Positions 50,407-58,862 of a stretch of 64,000 nucleotides of DNA are shown piece by piece (the stretch's first letter is position 1; the number at the start of each line of letters is the position of its first letter). The notes under the pieces were generated by a model. It saw only the letters and a program-made list of their open reading frames with translations, searched no databases and had not been told where the DNA came from. The DNA comes from an uncultured Lachnospiraceae bacterium (GTDB lineage Bacteria; Bacillota; Clostridia; Lachnospirales; Lachnospiraceae), in NCBI GenBank assembly GCA_910586315.1, contig CAJUIP010000016.1:1-64000 (forward strand). The letters run 5' to 3'. Position numbers and translations under genes: made by a program.

Positions 50407-51597
50407 ATGAATATTTTAGTTATCAACTGCGGCAGCTCTTCCTTAAAATACCAGTTAATCAATTCCGATACCGAGGCTGTTTTGGCAAAGGGACTCTGTG
50501 AGAGAATCGGAATCGAAGGAAGCCAGATCACATACCAGCCGGCGGACGGAGAGAAGGAAGTAAACGTTTCTCCCATGCCGACCCATACACAGGCAATCAA
50601 GCTGGTGCTGGACGCTTTAACCAACGCAAAGACCGGCGTAATCGCAAGTCTTGCAGAGGTTGGCGCCGTTGGACACCGTGTGGTACATGGAGGCGAGAAG
50701 TTTACATCTTCTACGCTTCTGACGGAGGAAGCCATAGCCGCAATTGAAGAGTGTAACGATCTTGCGCCGCTTCATAACCCGGCAAACTTAATCGGTATCC
50801 GTGCGTGTCAGGAATTAATGCCCAATGTTCCCATGGTGGCTGTTTTCGATACCGCTTTCCATCAGACAATGCCGGAGGAGGCTTACCTCTACGGCCTTCC
50901 CTATGAATACTATGAGAACTACAAAGTAAGAAGATATGGGTTCCACGGAACTTCCCACAGCTTCGTTTCCAAGAGAGCCGCTGAGGTTGCAGGAAAGCCC
51001 TATGAAGACTTAAAGATTATCGTTTGCCACCTTGGAAACGGCGCCAGCCTTTCCGCTGTCAAGAACGGTAAATCCGTAGATACCAGCATGGGCTTAACTC
51101 CTCTTGAGGGCTTAATCATGGGAACGCGTTCCGGTGATATGGACCCGGCGATTATGGAATACATCGCAAAGAAAGAAAATCTGGACATTGCAGGCGTAAT
51201 GAACGTTCTCAATAAGAAATCCGGTGTTCTTGGTCTGTCGGGAGTATCCAGCGACTTCCGTGATCTTGAGGAAGCCGCCAATGCCGGAAACGCCCGCGCA
51301 GAAAAGGCGTTAAAGGCATACAACTACCGTGTAGTCAAATACATCGGCGCTTATGCCGCTGCTATGGACGGCGTGGATGTGATCGCGTTTACCGCAGGCC
51401 TTGGAGAGAACGGAAAGACCACCAGAAAGGCAATCTGTGAGCATCTGACCTATCTTGGCATCAAGATTGATGACGAAGCAAACAGCGTGAGAGGAAAGGA
51501 TATCGTAATTTCCACTCCGGACTCCAAAGTTCAGGTTATGGTGATTCCGACAAACGAAGAGCTGGCGATTGCCAGAGAGACACTGGCACTTGTTTAA
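50407..51597 (+). CDS. ackA: Acetate kinase
   Basis: 396 residues, ASKHA-fold kinase making acetate and ATP from acetyl phosphate. The start MNILVINCGSSSLKYQLI and the segments VGHRVVHGGEKFTSS, GLPYEYYENYKVRRYGFHGTSHSFVS and CHLGNGASLSAVKNGKSVDTSMG, with DVIAFTAGLGENG near residue 322, are diagnostic. It follows pta by 31 bases with its own AAGGAG site. A hairpin lies at 51644-51683. Confidence 0.97.
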   Translation: MNILVINCGSSSLKYQLINSDTEAVLAKGLCERIGIEGSQITYQPADGEKEVNVSPMPTHTQAIKLVLDALTNAKTGVIASLAEVGAVGHRVVHGGEKFTSSTLLTEEAIAAIEECNDLAPLHNPANLIGIRACQELMPNVPMVAVFDTAFHQTMPEEAYLYGLPYEYYENYKVRRYGFHGTSHSFVSKRAAEVAGKPYEDLKIIVCHLGNGASLSAVKNGKSVDTSMGLTPLEGLIMGTRSGDMDPAIMEYIAKKENLDIAGVMNVLNKKSGVLGLSGVSSDFRDLEEAANAGNARAEKALKAYNYRVVKYIGAYAAAMDGVDVIAFTAGLGENGKTTRKAICEHLTYLGIKIDDEANSVRGKDIVISTPDSKVQVMVIPTNEELAIARETLALV

Positions 51598-51643
51598 TCG
51601 AATGTAAGGGAAGTTAATCAGGTGTAAGGGAAGATGAAATACG

Positions 51644-51683
51644 GCCTGTCCTGAAGATATGAAAACATAGTTTCAGGACGGGC
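51644..51683 (+). terminator. Hairpin after ackA
   Basis: GCCTGTCCTGAA (51644-51655) pairs with TTCAGGACGGGC (51672-51683) over 12 positions with one wobble. There is no T-run, only TGTTCC before the tandem repeats. It probably ends or stabilises the pta-ackA message. Confidence 0.55.
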
Positions 51684-51688
51684 TGTTC

Positions 51689-51772
51689 CTGTATATTTGC
51701 ACAGGAAATCTGTATGTTTACACAGGAAACTTGTATGTTTGCACAGGAGGCCTGTATATTTACACAGGAGGA
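51689..51772 (+). repeat. Four 21-bp tandem repeats in the leader of the L,D-transpeptidase gene
   Basis: Copies at 51689-51709, 51710-51730, 51731-51751 and 51752-51772 follow YTGTATRTTTRCACAGGARR. Each contains an ACAGGA word and copies 2 and 3 contain ATG. The unit is seven codons, so the array is open in frame with the downstream gene and copy changes would not shift the frame. The true start is probably 51792, past the array, so the repeats are likely a leader or a translation-control region. Confidence 0.85.
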
Positions 51773-51791
51773 AAGGAACAGATTGATAAGA

Positions 51792-52565
51792 ATGAAAGTA
51801 AGGAATGGTATCATTGGTGTGGCATTGCTGGCGATGTTTTCCATGCCTGCTATGGTAAGCTATGCGGATGATTACGGGCCGGGGGTGGAAGATGTGTCCT
51901 CTGCGTCCTTTGCCCCGTCTTTTTCTGTGGAGCGTTTTGCCCTTCCGGAAGACGCCGGAATGCTTGTGGTGGTGGAAGGCACGGAAGGAAGCAATTGTAA
52001 CGTATATGTTTACGAGCGCAATGAGGCTTCCCAAAACTGCTGGATTTTAAAAATAGAAACACCGGGATATCTGGGAAGAAACGGCATGAGCAATCATCGG
52101 ACAGAGGGAGATAAAACCACTCCCATCGGTCTTTTCCAGATGAATACGCCCTTTGGACAGGCGGACCCGCAGGATGGCTTTCCTGAAACTTACATGAAAG
52201 TGAACGCGGACTATGTTTGGACCGGGGATACGAATCGTCTGGTAAAAAATCCAAAAGCAGACGGAGAACATGTGGGAACCGCCGGATATTCGGAATATTA
52301 CGATTATGTGATCGATATGGGATACAACAAAAACGCAGTCGCTAAGAAAGGAAGCGCCCTGTTTCTGCACTGCCATGGCCATAACCGGACGGACACCTCC
52401 GGCTGCGTGTCCATTGAAAAATCAAAAATGGAAGAGATCATAAAGCTTTATGGGGCCTGTGGAGAAGGCAATTCCTATATTGCTCTGGCGCCGTCCGGAA
52501 CCTTTGAAGGGATTTATGACTCCTATGGGAGCAATTCCGGGCTGTCGCCGGAAGGGGAGTTTTAG
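51792..52565 (+). CDS. Secreted L,D-transpeptidase (YkuD fold)
   Basis: 257 residues. MKVRNGIIGVALLAMFSMPA...SYADD is a signal peptide. The catalytic region contains DKTTPIGLFQMNTPFG near residue 105 and the motif HCHGHNRTDTSGCVSI near residue 195, with the nucleophile cysteine in SGCVS and the conserved histidine before it. It should form 3-3 peptidoglycan cross-links or attach proteins to the wall. The ATG at 51792 follows GGAGGAAAGG (51767-51776) and gives the signal peptide directly; an in-frame ATG at 51714 would add repeat-encoded residues in front of it. First gene of the envelope cluster. Confidence 0.88.
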   Translation: MKVRNGIIGVALLAMFSMPAMVSYADDYGPGVEDVSSASFAPSFSVERFALPEDAGMLVVVEGTEGSNCNVYVYERNEASQNCWILKIETPGYLGRNGMSNHRTEGDKTTPIGLFQMNTPFGQADPQDGFPETYMKVNADYVWTGDTNRLVKNPKADGEHVGTAGYSEYYDYVIDMGYNKNAVAKKGSALFLHCHGHNRTDTSGCVSIEKSKMEEIIKLYGACGEGNSYIALAPSGTFEGIYDSYGSNSGLSPEGEF

Positions 52566-52632
52566 ACCGGGTTTGCTGCGCCGGGTATTGGACTTAAAAT
52601 GAAATGTAAAAATGGCAGACGGAGGATGTGGG

Positions 52633-53745
52633 ATGAAAAAGAGAATACTTTTTTTGGCTGCTGTTTTTACAGCAATACTGAATATACAAGTCTTGGCCGG
52701 AGAGCTGAAAAAAGACAGTACAGGCATCTGGTATCAGAATGATGATGGTTCCTTTGCCACAGGATGGCTGCAGAGCTCTGACGGGAGCTGGTATTTTTTT
52801 GAGGACAGCGGCTATGCAAAAACCGGATGGTACGAGGAGAACGGAAGAAAATACTACTTCCGCCCGGAAAACGGCCGCCTTGCGGCAGGATACGCAACGG
52901 TTTTGGACAAAAAGCTTTACTATTTTGACGAAAACGGTGTCAGCCGGAAAATGGGAAGCTCTTATACGGGCTGGCTTAAGGATGATTCCAGCTGGTATTA
53001 CCAGAATGCTGACGGCTCCCTTGCCCGCAGCGACTGGCAGAAGATTGACGGAGTCTGGTACTATTTTGATGAAAACGGTTATATGAAAACAGGTCCCCTG
53101 GTTGTGGACGGAGTCCAGTATTATCTGGAGGAAAGCGGAGCCATGGTTATGGATACCACAAAAGAAATTGACGGAATTTTGTATTCCTTTGGCAGTTCCG
53201 GCGTGGGAACTGTGGCGCAAAAGGGAACGGTACCGATTTCTTTAGGCGATCTGGCCTACACCAATCCGGCAGTTCCGCCGGAGGATGAGAAAAGTGATGC
53301 CCACAGGGAGGCGGACCGGATTGCCGATGATATTCTTTCAAAAATCACCAATACCGGCATGACGAAACGCCAGAGGGCAGAAGCAATTTTTGCCTGGGTG
53401 CGGAACAATTTCCGCTATGTGGGAAGTTCTGCCACAAGGGATTGGGGACAGGAGGCTTACCAGGGCTTTCGAAGGCATCATGGAGACTGCTTTACCTACT
53501 TCTCCGTTTCCCATGAACTGCTGACCAGAAGCGGTATTGACAGTATCATGATTGTGAGAAGCACCGACAATCACCATTATTGGAATTTGGTTCTGGTGGA
53601 AGAGGGATGGTACCATTTTGATACTTGCCCAAGAACAGCCGGAGGATATTTCTGTCTCTGGACAGACGCGCAAATGGAGGCCTATTCAAAAAAACATAGG
53701 AACTGCTTTGCCTTCAACCGTTCCCTTTATCCGAAAATACAATAG
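52633..53745 (+). CDS. Secreted cell-wall-binding protein with transglutaminase-like domain
   Basis: 370 residues. After a signal peptide (MKKRILFLAAVFTAILNIQVLAG) come about seven aromatic 20-residue cell-wall-binding repeats (GIWYQNDDGSFATGWLQ, GSWYFFEDSGYAKTGWY, GVWYYFDENGYMKTGPL; residues 30-180). The C-terminal domain (220-350) is transglutaminase-like: AIFAWVRNNFRYVG, catalytic Cys in HHGDCFTYF, His in DNHHYWNLV and Asp in WYHFDTCPR. It is expected to act at the surface as a protease-like or cross-linking enzyme on wall peptides or proteins. The start follows GGAGG at 52620; the frame opens upstream but without a ribosome site. Confidence 0.87.
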   Translation: MKKRILFLAAVFTAILNIQVLAGELKKDSTGIWYQNDDGSFATGWLQSSDGSWYFFEDSGYAKTGWYEENGRKYYFRPENGRLAAGYATVLDKKLYYFDENGVSRKMGSSYTGWLKDDSSWYYQNADGSLARSDWQKIDGVWYYFDENGYMKTGPLVVDGVQYYLEESGAMVMDTTKEIDGILYSFGSSGVGTVAQKGTVPISLGDLAYTNPAVPPEDEKSDAHREADRIADDILSKITNTGMTKRQRAEAIFAWVRNNFRYVGSSATRDWGQEAYQGFRRHHGDCFTYFSVSHELLTRSGIDSIMIVRSTDNHHYWNLVLVEEGWYHFDTCPRTAGGYFCLWTDAQMEAYSKKHRNCFAFNRSLYPKIQ

Positions 53746-53759
53746 TCCCAAAACCAGAG

Positions 53760-53787
53760 GGCAGGAGGATGCAGGGCTGGACGGTTA
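53760..53787. repeat. Partial copy (E) of the dispersed palindrome
   Basis: GGCAGGAGGATGCAGGGCTG then GACGGTTAAT matches the right half of copy D (GGCAGGAAGATGAAGGGCTG, then AACGGTTAT). The left arm is absent. It lies between the transglutaminase gene and the carrier protein gene. Confidence 0.5.
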
Positions 53788-53843
53788 ATTGCTGTTTTTT
53801 CCCGGCTCTAACAAAAACATATGAAAACAAAAGGAAAATTGCT

Positions 53844-54074
53844 ATGGAAGAATTAATCGAAATACTGATGGATATAGACCCTGATATTGAGTATGAAACC
53901 CATAAGACTCTGATGGATGACGGAATCCTCACGTCCTTTGAACTGGTTTCTCTGGTATCCCAGATTGCCGATACCTTTGGCGTCCGTATTCCGCCGGAGC
54001 AGATCATCCCTGAGAACTTTAATTCTGCTGCCAGAATTTATAAATTAATTGAGAGGCTGGAAGGAGAAGATTAG
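53844..54074 (+). CDS. DltC-like acyl carrier protein
   Basis: 76 residues, acidic, four-helix carrier fold. The phosphopantetheine serine is in DGILTSFELVSLVSQ (near residue 34), similar to DltC (D-alanyl carrier) but not identical to its usual LDSMGTV. The C-terminus GVRIPPEQIIPENFNSAARIYKLIERL is typical of DltC-like carriers. The start follows AAAGGAAAA; an earlier in-frame ATG adds a hydrophobic 25-residue tail without a ribosome site. It ends one base before the MBOAT gene. It should carry the acyl or aminoacyl group from the adenylating enzyme at 57339 to that membrane protein. Confidence 0.85.
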   Translation: MEELIEILMDIDPDIEYETHKTLMDDGILTSFELVSLVSQIADTFGVRIPPEQIIPENFNSAARIYKLIERLEGED

Positions 54075-54075
54075 G

Positions 54076-55659
54076 ATGCTTTTGGTTTCCTATGAATTTG
54101 CCGTATTCTTCGCAGTTCTGATGCTCTGTTATTTTCTGGCGCCTGATGCCTGGAAACGTTATATTCTTCTGTTTTTCAGTCTGATTTTTTATCTGTATGG
54201 AGGTGCGGTTTTCCTCCTTTATCCGGTGACAACGGCTGTCACAACGTTTTTTCTCGGAAAGAAAATCGGGAAAATGACGGAGGAGTCAAAGAATTATGTG
54301 ATGTCCCGGCAGATGGACCGGGAGCAGAAAAAAGATTTTAACTGGGCAGTAAAGCAAAAACAGCGCCGCTTTTTGATATGCGGACTTGTTTTAAACTTTG
54401 GAATTCTTGCGGTTTTAAAATATGTAAAGTTTATTTTTCCCAATGTGGCCTCTGTCTTTGCCCTGCTGGGAATGGAAGGGAAGATGGAATATGCCGCCTG
54501 GGTCCTTCCCCTGGGGATTTCCTATTATACGTTCCAGTCTATGGGATATCTGATTGATGTATATAATAGAAAATATGAACCGGAGCATAAATTTTCCGTC
54601 TTTTTTCTGTTCCTTTTATTTTTTCCTCAGCTGACTGCCGGACCAATCAGCCGGTTTGATACATTCAAAAATCAGATTACCTCCCTCAGACGCCCTGCGG
54701 GAAAGCAGGTAGTATTTGGAATGGAACGGATGTTGTGGGGGTATTTTAAAAAGCTGGTGATAGCGGACAGGCTGGGCACAGCTGTTTCAGTCATTACAGG
54801 TTCACCGGAAACTTACAGAGGCATCTGGTTTCTGGTGGGAATGGTGATTTGTACTGTCTGGCTGTTTGCGGATTTTTCCGGCGCTATGGATATTGTAATC
54901 GGAGCTGCCGAGGTATTTAGTATCCGTCTGCCGGAAAACTTTGACAGCCCTTTTTCCTCGAAAAGTCTTGCAGAGCTGTGGCGCCGATGGCATATGACTC
55001 TGATGCAGTGGTTTAAGGAATATATTTTCTTTCCCGTATCCGCAAGCGGCTTCTGTAAGAATCTTTCTGCCGGCGTGAAAGAGAGATTCGGTAAAAAGGC
55101 CGCTTCCAGGGTTCCTGTTTATGTGGCAACGCTTGTTGTCTGGTTTGTGACAGGAATCTGGCACGGCGCTTCCTGGAATTTCATTATCTGGGGTATGGCA
55201 AACGGTATCGTTCTTTTGATTTCCCAGGAGCTTTCCGGTATCTGTAAGGCCTTTGGCCGGAAATATTCTTTTACGGAATCGGTCTGGTATCAGGGATTTC
55301 AGAAGGTACGTACCTTTTTCCTGTTTGCTTTTTTACAAATGTTTCTTTACTATCCGGCCGGAACCGTGTTTTCTCTGGCGGCGGACGTTTTTGCCGCTCC
55401 TGAGGTACGGAGCCTTTTTAATGGAGGCCTTGCAGACGTTGGCCTTGCGGGTATGGATCTTTTGATTCTCATGTTTGGCGTATGCTTTATGTGGGTTGCA
55501 GGCCGAATGGCGGGAAACGGAGGCATTCGCGAGAAGCTGTGGAAGAAGCCACTGGCAGTCCAGTATGGAACAGTGTTCCTGCTGTTCCTTCTGGTTCTGG
55601 TCACGGGCGTATATGGACATGGTTATTATGCCAGCCAGTTTATCTATAATCAGTTTTAG
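54076..55659 (+). CDS. MBOAT-family O-acyltransferase (DltB-like)
   Basis: 527 residues, about eleven membrane helices. The MBOAT active-site histidine is in VTGIWHGASWNFIIWGMANG near residue 370, preceded by LWRRWHMTLMQWFKEYIFFPV near residue 305. It should move an acyl group across the membrane onto a cell-surface acceptor. In true DltB it is D-alanine for teichoic acids; similar proteins acetylate polysaccharides (AlgI-like). The neighbouring carrier, DltD-like protein and adenylating enzyme favour the former type. The ATG lies just after the carrier stop, with AAGGAGAA. Confidence 0.92.
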   Translation: MLLVSYEFAVFFAVLMLCYFLAPDAWKRYILLFFSLIFYLYGGAVFLLYPVTTAVTTFFLGKKIGKMTEESKNYVMSRQMDREQKKDFNWAVKQKQRRFLICGLVLNFGILAVLKYVKFIFPNVASVFALLGMEGKMEYAAWVLPLGISYYTFQSMGYLIDVYNRKYEPEHKFSVFFLFLLFFPQLTAGPISRFDTFKNQITSLRRPAGKQVVFGMERMLWGYFKKLVIADRLGTAVSVITGSPETYRGIWFLVGMVICTVWLFADFSGAMDIVIGAAEVFSIRLPENFDSPFSSKSLAELWRRWHMTLMQWFKEYIFFPVSASGFCKNLSAGVKERFGKKAASRVPVYVATLVVWFVTGIWHGASWNFIIWGMANGIVLLISQELSGICKAFGRKYSFTESVWYQGFQKVRTFFLFAFLQMFLYYPAGTVFSLAADVFAAPEVRSLFNGGLADVGLAGMDLLILMFGVCFMWVAGRMAGNGGIREKLWKKPLAVQYGTVFLLFLLVLVTGVYGHGYYASQFIYNQF

Positions 55660-55671
55660 GAGGCGGAATCC

Positions 55672-56742
55672 ATGAAAAAGAAAATTATTTTTCAGCTTTC
55701 TGTCCTTGCGGCAATATCTTTGGCAGTTCTGGCAGGGCTCCAGCGCCTTCTTGTTCCCAAGTATATGGGACTTGTGGTGGAAGGCTCTTTGATCGAAGAA
55801 TACTATGAGGAAACAACGCCGCATGATGTTTTGATTCTGGGAAACTGTGAGGCTTACGAAAATATTTCTCCTGTTGTTTTATGGAAGGAATATGGAATTA
55901 CAAGCTATATCCGGGGCAGTGCCAATCAGTTGATTGCCCAGTCCTATTATCTTCTGGAAGATACGCTGCGGTATGAGACTCCAAAGGCTGTGATTTTCAG
56001 TATTTCTGCCATTCAGCAGTTTGAACAGGAAAATGAAAGCTACAACCGCATGACCCTAGACGGCATGCGCTGGTCCATGTCCAAATGGAACGCCATTATG
56101 GAAACCCGGATGGAAGATGAACATATGATTGAATATGTATTCCCTCTTTTGAGATTCCACTCACGGTTTTCTGCGCTTGAAGCCGATGATTTTACATACT
56201 ACTGGAGGAAAAACAAGGTTTCTCATAACGGATATTATATGAGAGCTGATATCCGGGCCGCAAAAGAGTTTCCCCCGGCCAGACGGAGGGCGGACTATTC
56301 CTTTGACCCCCGTGCGATGGAATATCTGGAGAAAATGCGCCTTCTCTGTGAAGAAAAAGGTATCCGGCTGATTCTCATGAAAGCCCCGTCTCTGTATCCT
56401 GTCTGGTATGATCAGTGGGAAGAGCAGGTGGTCTCTTATGCTGATTCTCATGGTTTGTTGTATGTGAACTGTTACGCGGACAGGGAGAAAATCGGCATTG
56501 ATTATTCCCATGACACCTATGATAAGGGACTTCATATGAATGTGTACGGAGCAGAAAAAATCTCTCTTTACTGGGGGGAAATTTTAAAAGAACTTCCCGG
56601 AATAGAAGACCACAGAGGAGAACCTGAAATTTCGGTGGCATGGGAGGAAAAAATATGGTATTATGATACCATGAAAGAAGAACAGGAAACTGAGTTTGCC
56701 GAAAAAGGCTATCTCAGCCAGTTTTACCAGGAAGAAGAGTAG
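55672..56742 (+). CDS. DltD-like extracytoplasmic SGNH-type protein with Cys at the nucleophile position
   Basis: 356 residues. The N-terminal membrane anchor (IIFQLSVLAAISLAVLAGL) is followed by an SGNH-like domain: block I DVLILGNCEAYENIS, where the usual GxS is GNC, ISAIQQFEQEN, KGIRLILMKAPSLYPVW, and block V DTYDKGLHMNVYGAEKIS with the Asp-xx-His dyad kept in changed spacing. It probably receives or transfers the acyl group moved by the MBOAT protein. The serine-to-cysteine change may alter or replace the nucleophile. It follows the MBOAT gene by 12 bases with an AGGAGGCGGA site. Confidence 0.82.
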   Translation: MKKKIIFQLSVLAAISLAVLAGLQRLLVPKYMGLVVEGSLIEEYYEETTPHDVLILGNCEAYENISPVVLWKEYGITSYIRGSANQLIAQSYYLLEDTLRYETPKAVIFSISAIQQFEQENESYNRMTLDGMRWSMSKWNAIMETRMEDEHMIEYVFPLLRFHSRFSALEADDFTYYWRKNKVSHNGYYMRADIRAAKEFPPARRRADYSFDPRAMEYLEKMRLLCEEKGIRLILMKAPSLYPVWYDQWEEQVVSYADSHGLLYVNCYADREKIGIDYSHDTYDKGLHMNVYGAEKISLYWGEILKELPGIEDHRGEPEISVAWEEKIWYYDTMKEEQETEFAEKGYLSQFYQEEE

Positions 56743-56791
56743 CGATGAGGGAACAGATGCGAGGAATAACCACCTGAAGGAGGATACCATT

Positions 56792-57322
56792 ATGAAAAAG
56801 ACAAAGCGTATATTGGCCATGGCAGTACTGTCCGCAGCTCTTTGTGCTGCGCCGATGACTACTGCCTTTGGTTTCGGCTGGAAAAATACAAAATCAGAAG
56901 CGACAGCGGATGCTGAGGAAGTAAGTTATTCCTTTAAAACAGAGAAGGCAGTCATTTCCATCGGAGATGAAGCGGCGCCGATTCTCAAAGCTCTGGGGGA
57001 TCCTAAAAAGACTTTCGAGCAGGACAGCTGTGCCTACCAGGGAAAGGATAAGGTTTATTCCTATGAGGGCTTTGATATCTGCACCTGGATGGTTGACGGG
57101 AAAGAATGCGTCAACGCTATTTATCTGATGGATGGTACCGTGACTACGCCGGAAGGGGTTAAAATCGGATCCACGAAGCAGGATGTGATTAACGCTTATG
57201 GAAAGGATTATACAGAGTCCTATGGCGTATGCCGCTATACCATTGGAAATACGGAGCTTTCCTTCTACATGACAAATCAGGTGGTGGATTCCATTGAATA
57301 TCTTCTGGCTGTGACAAAATAG
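56792..57322 (+). CDS. Secreted protein of unknown function
   Basis: 176 residues. MKKTKRILAMAVLSAALCAAPMTTAFG is a signal peptide with an Ala-rich cleavage region. The mature part has a repeated small beta motif, ISIGDEAAPILKALGDPKKTFEQDSCAYQ and KIGSTKQDVINAYGKDYTESYGV, that resembles the BamE/SmpA-like fold in layout, though no family is claimed. Two cysteines in the mature part (SCAYQ, GVCRY) might form a disulfide. It sits inside the Dlt-like operon between the DltD-like and adenylation genes, so an accessory role in wall modification is possible. The start follows GAAGGAGG. Confidence 0.7.
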   Translation: MKKTKRILAMAVLSAALCAAPMTTAFGFGWKNTKSEATADAEEVSYSFKTEKAVISIGDEAAPILKALGDPKKTFEQDSCAYQGKDKVYSYEGFDICTWMVDGKECVNAIYLMDGTVTTPEGVKIGSTKQDVINAYGKDYTESYGVCRYTIGNTELSFYMTNQVVDSIEYLLAVTK

Positions 57323-57338
57323 CCGGGAGGAATCCAAA

Positions 57339-58862
57339 ATGGTGAAAAGCGTTTTGGAATATCTGGAGGCCTCTGAGAAGAGATTTCCTTCCCGGTGTGC
57401 CTATGAGGATATTCAGAATTCTTATACATTCTCCGAAACAGGCCGGATGGCCAGGGCCATCGGGAGCCGGATTGGGAGACTGAAAGCCCAGGGAAAGCCT
57501 GTGGCTGTGCTGATGGAGAAAAGCATTTCCATGATCGTTTCCTTTCTGGGAGTGATTTACGGCGGATGCTGTTATTGTCCCATTGATGTAACAATGCCGA
57601 AAGAGCGGATACGATCCGTTTTTTCAGTATTGGAGCCGGAGGCAGTGATTTTTGAAGAGGGAACGAAAGGGCTGCTTGGAGAGTTGAATCTGTCCTGCCC
57701 CTCCTTTCTGTTTCAAGAACTGATTCAGGCGGAAACGAATGAGGAGCTGTTAAAGAAAATCCGGGATTGGGCTGTGGATACGGATGCCATGTACATCCTG
57801 TTTACCAGCGGGTCCACGGGAGTACCAAAGGGCGTTGTGATGAACCACAGAGTCATCATAAACAACATGGAATGGCTGGAACAGGAATTTTCCTTTACAG
57901 AAGAAACTGTAATGGGAAATCAGGTGCCTTTGCATTTTGATGTGGCAAATCATGATATTTACAGTCCTCTGAAATTTGGCTGCCGGACGGTACTGATTCC
58001 TGCGGAATTCTTCTCCCTTCCTGCGAAGCTGATTCCGTTTTTGAATGAACGGCGGATCAGCTGTATCTTCTGGGTTCCGTTCGCCCTGTGTGCCGTAGCG
58101 GAATTTGACGCATTAAGCATTCAGAAGCCGGAGTCTCTGCGGCATATTTTCTTTGCCGGGGAAGTTATGCCGGTAAAACAGCTTAATTACTGGAGATCTC
58201 ATGTTCCTGAGGCGGTTTATGTGAACATGTATGGGTCCACAGAGACCCATGTCTGTACGTTTTACCGTCTGGACCGGGAGTTTTCTGATGATGAGGCTCT
58301 TCCCATCGGAAGGGCCTGTGGTAATATATCACTTCTGGTTCTGGACGAGGAAAACCGTCCCCTGAATCCGGGAAGCGAAAATATCGGAGAACTGTGTCTG
58401 AAAGGCGGCGCCTTTGCTGCCGGATACTATGGAAATCCGGTCCTTACGGCCGAACGATTTGTGCAGAATCCTTTAAATACGAAATATCCGGAACAGATTT
58501 ACAGAACCGGAGATATGGTTAACTACAATGACAGGGGGGAGCTTCTATATCAGAACCGCCGGGATTTCCAGGTGAAACGGCTGGGATACCGCATTGAACT
58601 GGGGGAAATCGAGGCGGCCGCCTGGGATATCCCAGGTGTGAAAAGGTGTGCGTGTCTGTATGATTCGAAAAAGAAGTATATATTTTTTCTTTATTCAGGA
58701 ATACCTTTAGAGAGAAAGACATTAACAGGCTTTCTCTCCGGAAAGCTCCCCCGATATATGATGCCGGCCAGGTACATTTACCTGGAGGAAATGCCGCTCA
58801 ATGGGAACGGCAAAATTGACCGGAGACGGTTGATGGAACTGTATGAACAGAAAAAAATATGA
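57339..58862 (+). CDS. Amino-acid or carboxylic-acid adenylating enzyme (DltA-like position)
   Basis: 507-residue ANL enzyme. It shows ILFTSGSTGVPKGVVMNH near residue 151, FDVANHDIYSPLKFG near 205, NMYGSTETHVCTFY near 300, YRTGDMVNYNDRGELLYQNRRDFQVK near 390 and the C-terminal catalytic Lys in GNGKIDRR. The length matches DltA, but the segment FDVANHDIY differs from DltA's FDLSVMD-type region, so the substrate may not be D-alanine. It should load the carrier protein at 53844. It follows the secreted protein by 16 bases; its end overlaps the next gene. Confidence 0.88.
   Translation: MVKSVLEYLEASEKRFPSRCAYEDIQNSYTFSETGRMARAIGSRIGRLKAQGKPVAVLMEKSISMIVSFLGVIYGGCCYCPIDVTMPKERIRSVFSVLEPEAVIFEEGTKGLLGELNLSCPSFLFQELIQAETNEELLKKIRDWAVDTDAMYILFTSGSTGVPKGVVMNHRVIINNMEWLEQEFSFTEETVMGNQVPLHFDVANHDIYSPLKFGCRTVLIPAEFFSLPAKLIPFLNERRISCIFWVPFALCAVAEFDALSIQKPESLRHIFFAGEVMPVKQLNYWRSHVPEAVYVNMYGSTETHVCTFYRLDREFSDDEALPIGRACGNISLLVLDEENRPLNPGSENIGELCLKGGAFAAGYYGNPVLTAERFVQNPLNTKYPEQIYRTGDMVNYNDRGELLYQNRRDFQVKRLGYRIELGEIEAAAWDIPGVKRCACLYDSKKKYIFFLYSGIPLERKTLTGFLSGKLPRYMMPARYIYLEEMPLNGNGKIDRRRLMELYEQKKI

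Noticed and set aside
51689..51772. Tandem repeats as a CRISPR array
   Set aside because: The four 21-bp copies are contiguous with no unique spacers, and no cas genes are present in the window.
57339..58862. Calling the adenylating enzyme DltA
   Set aside because: Context and length fit, but the substrate segment FDVANHDIY differs from DltA, so only a DltA-like position is claimed.
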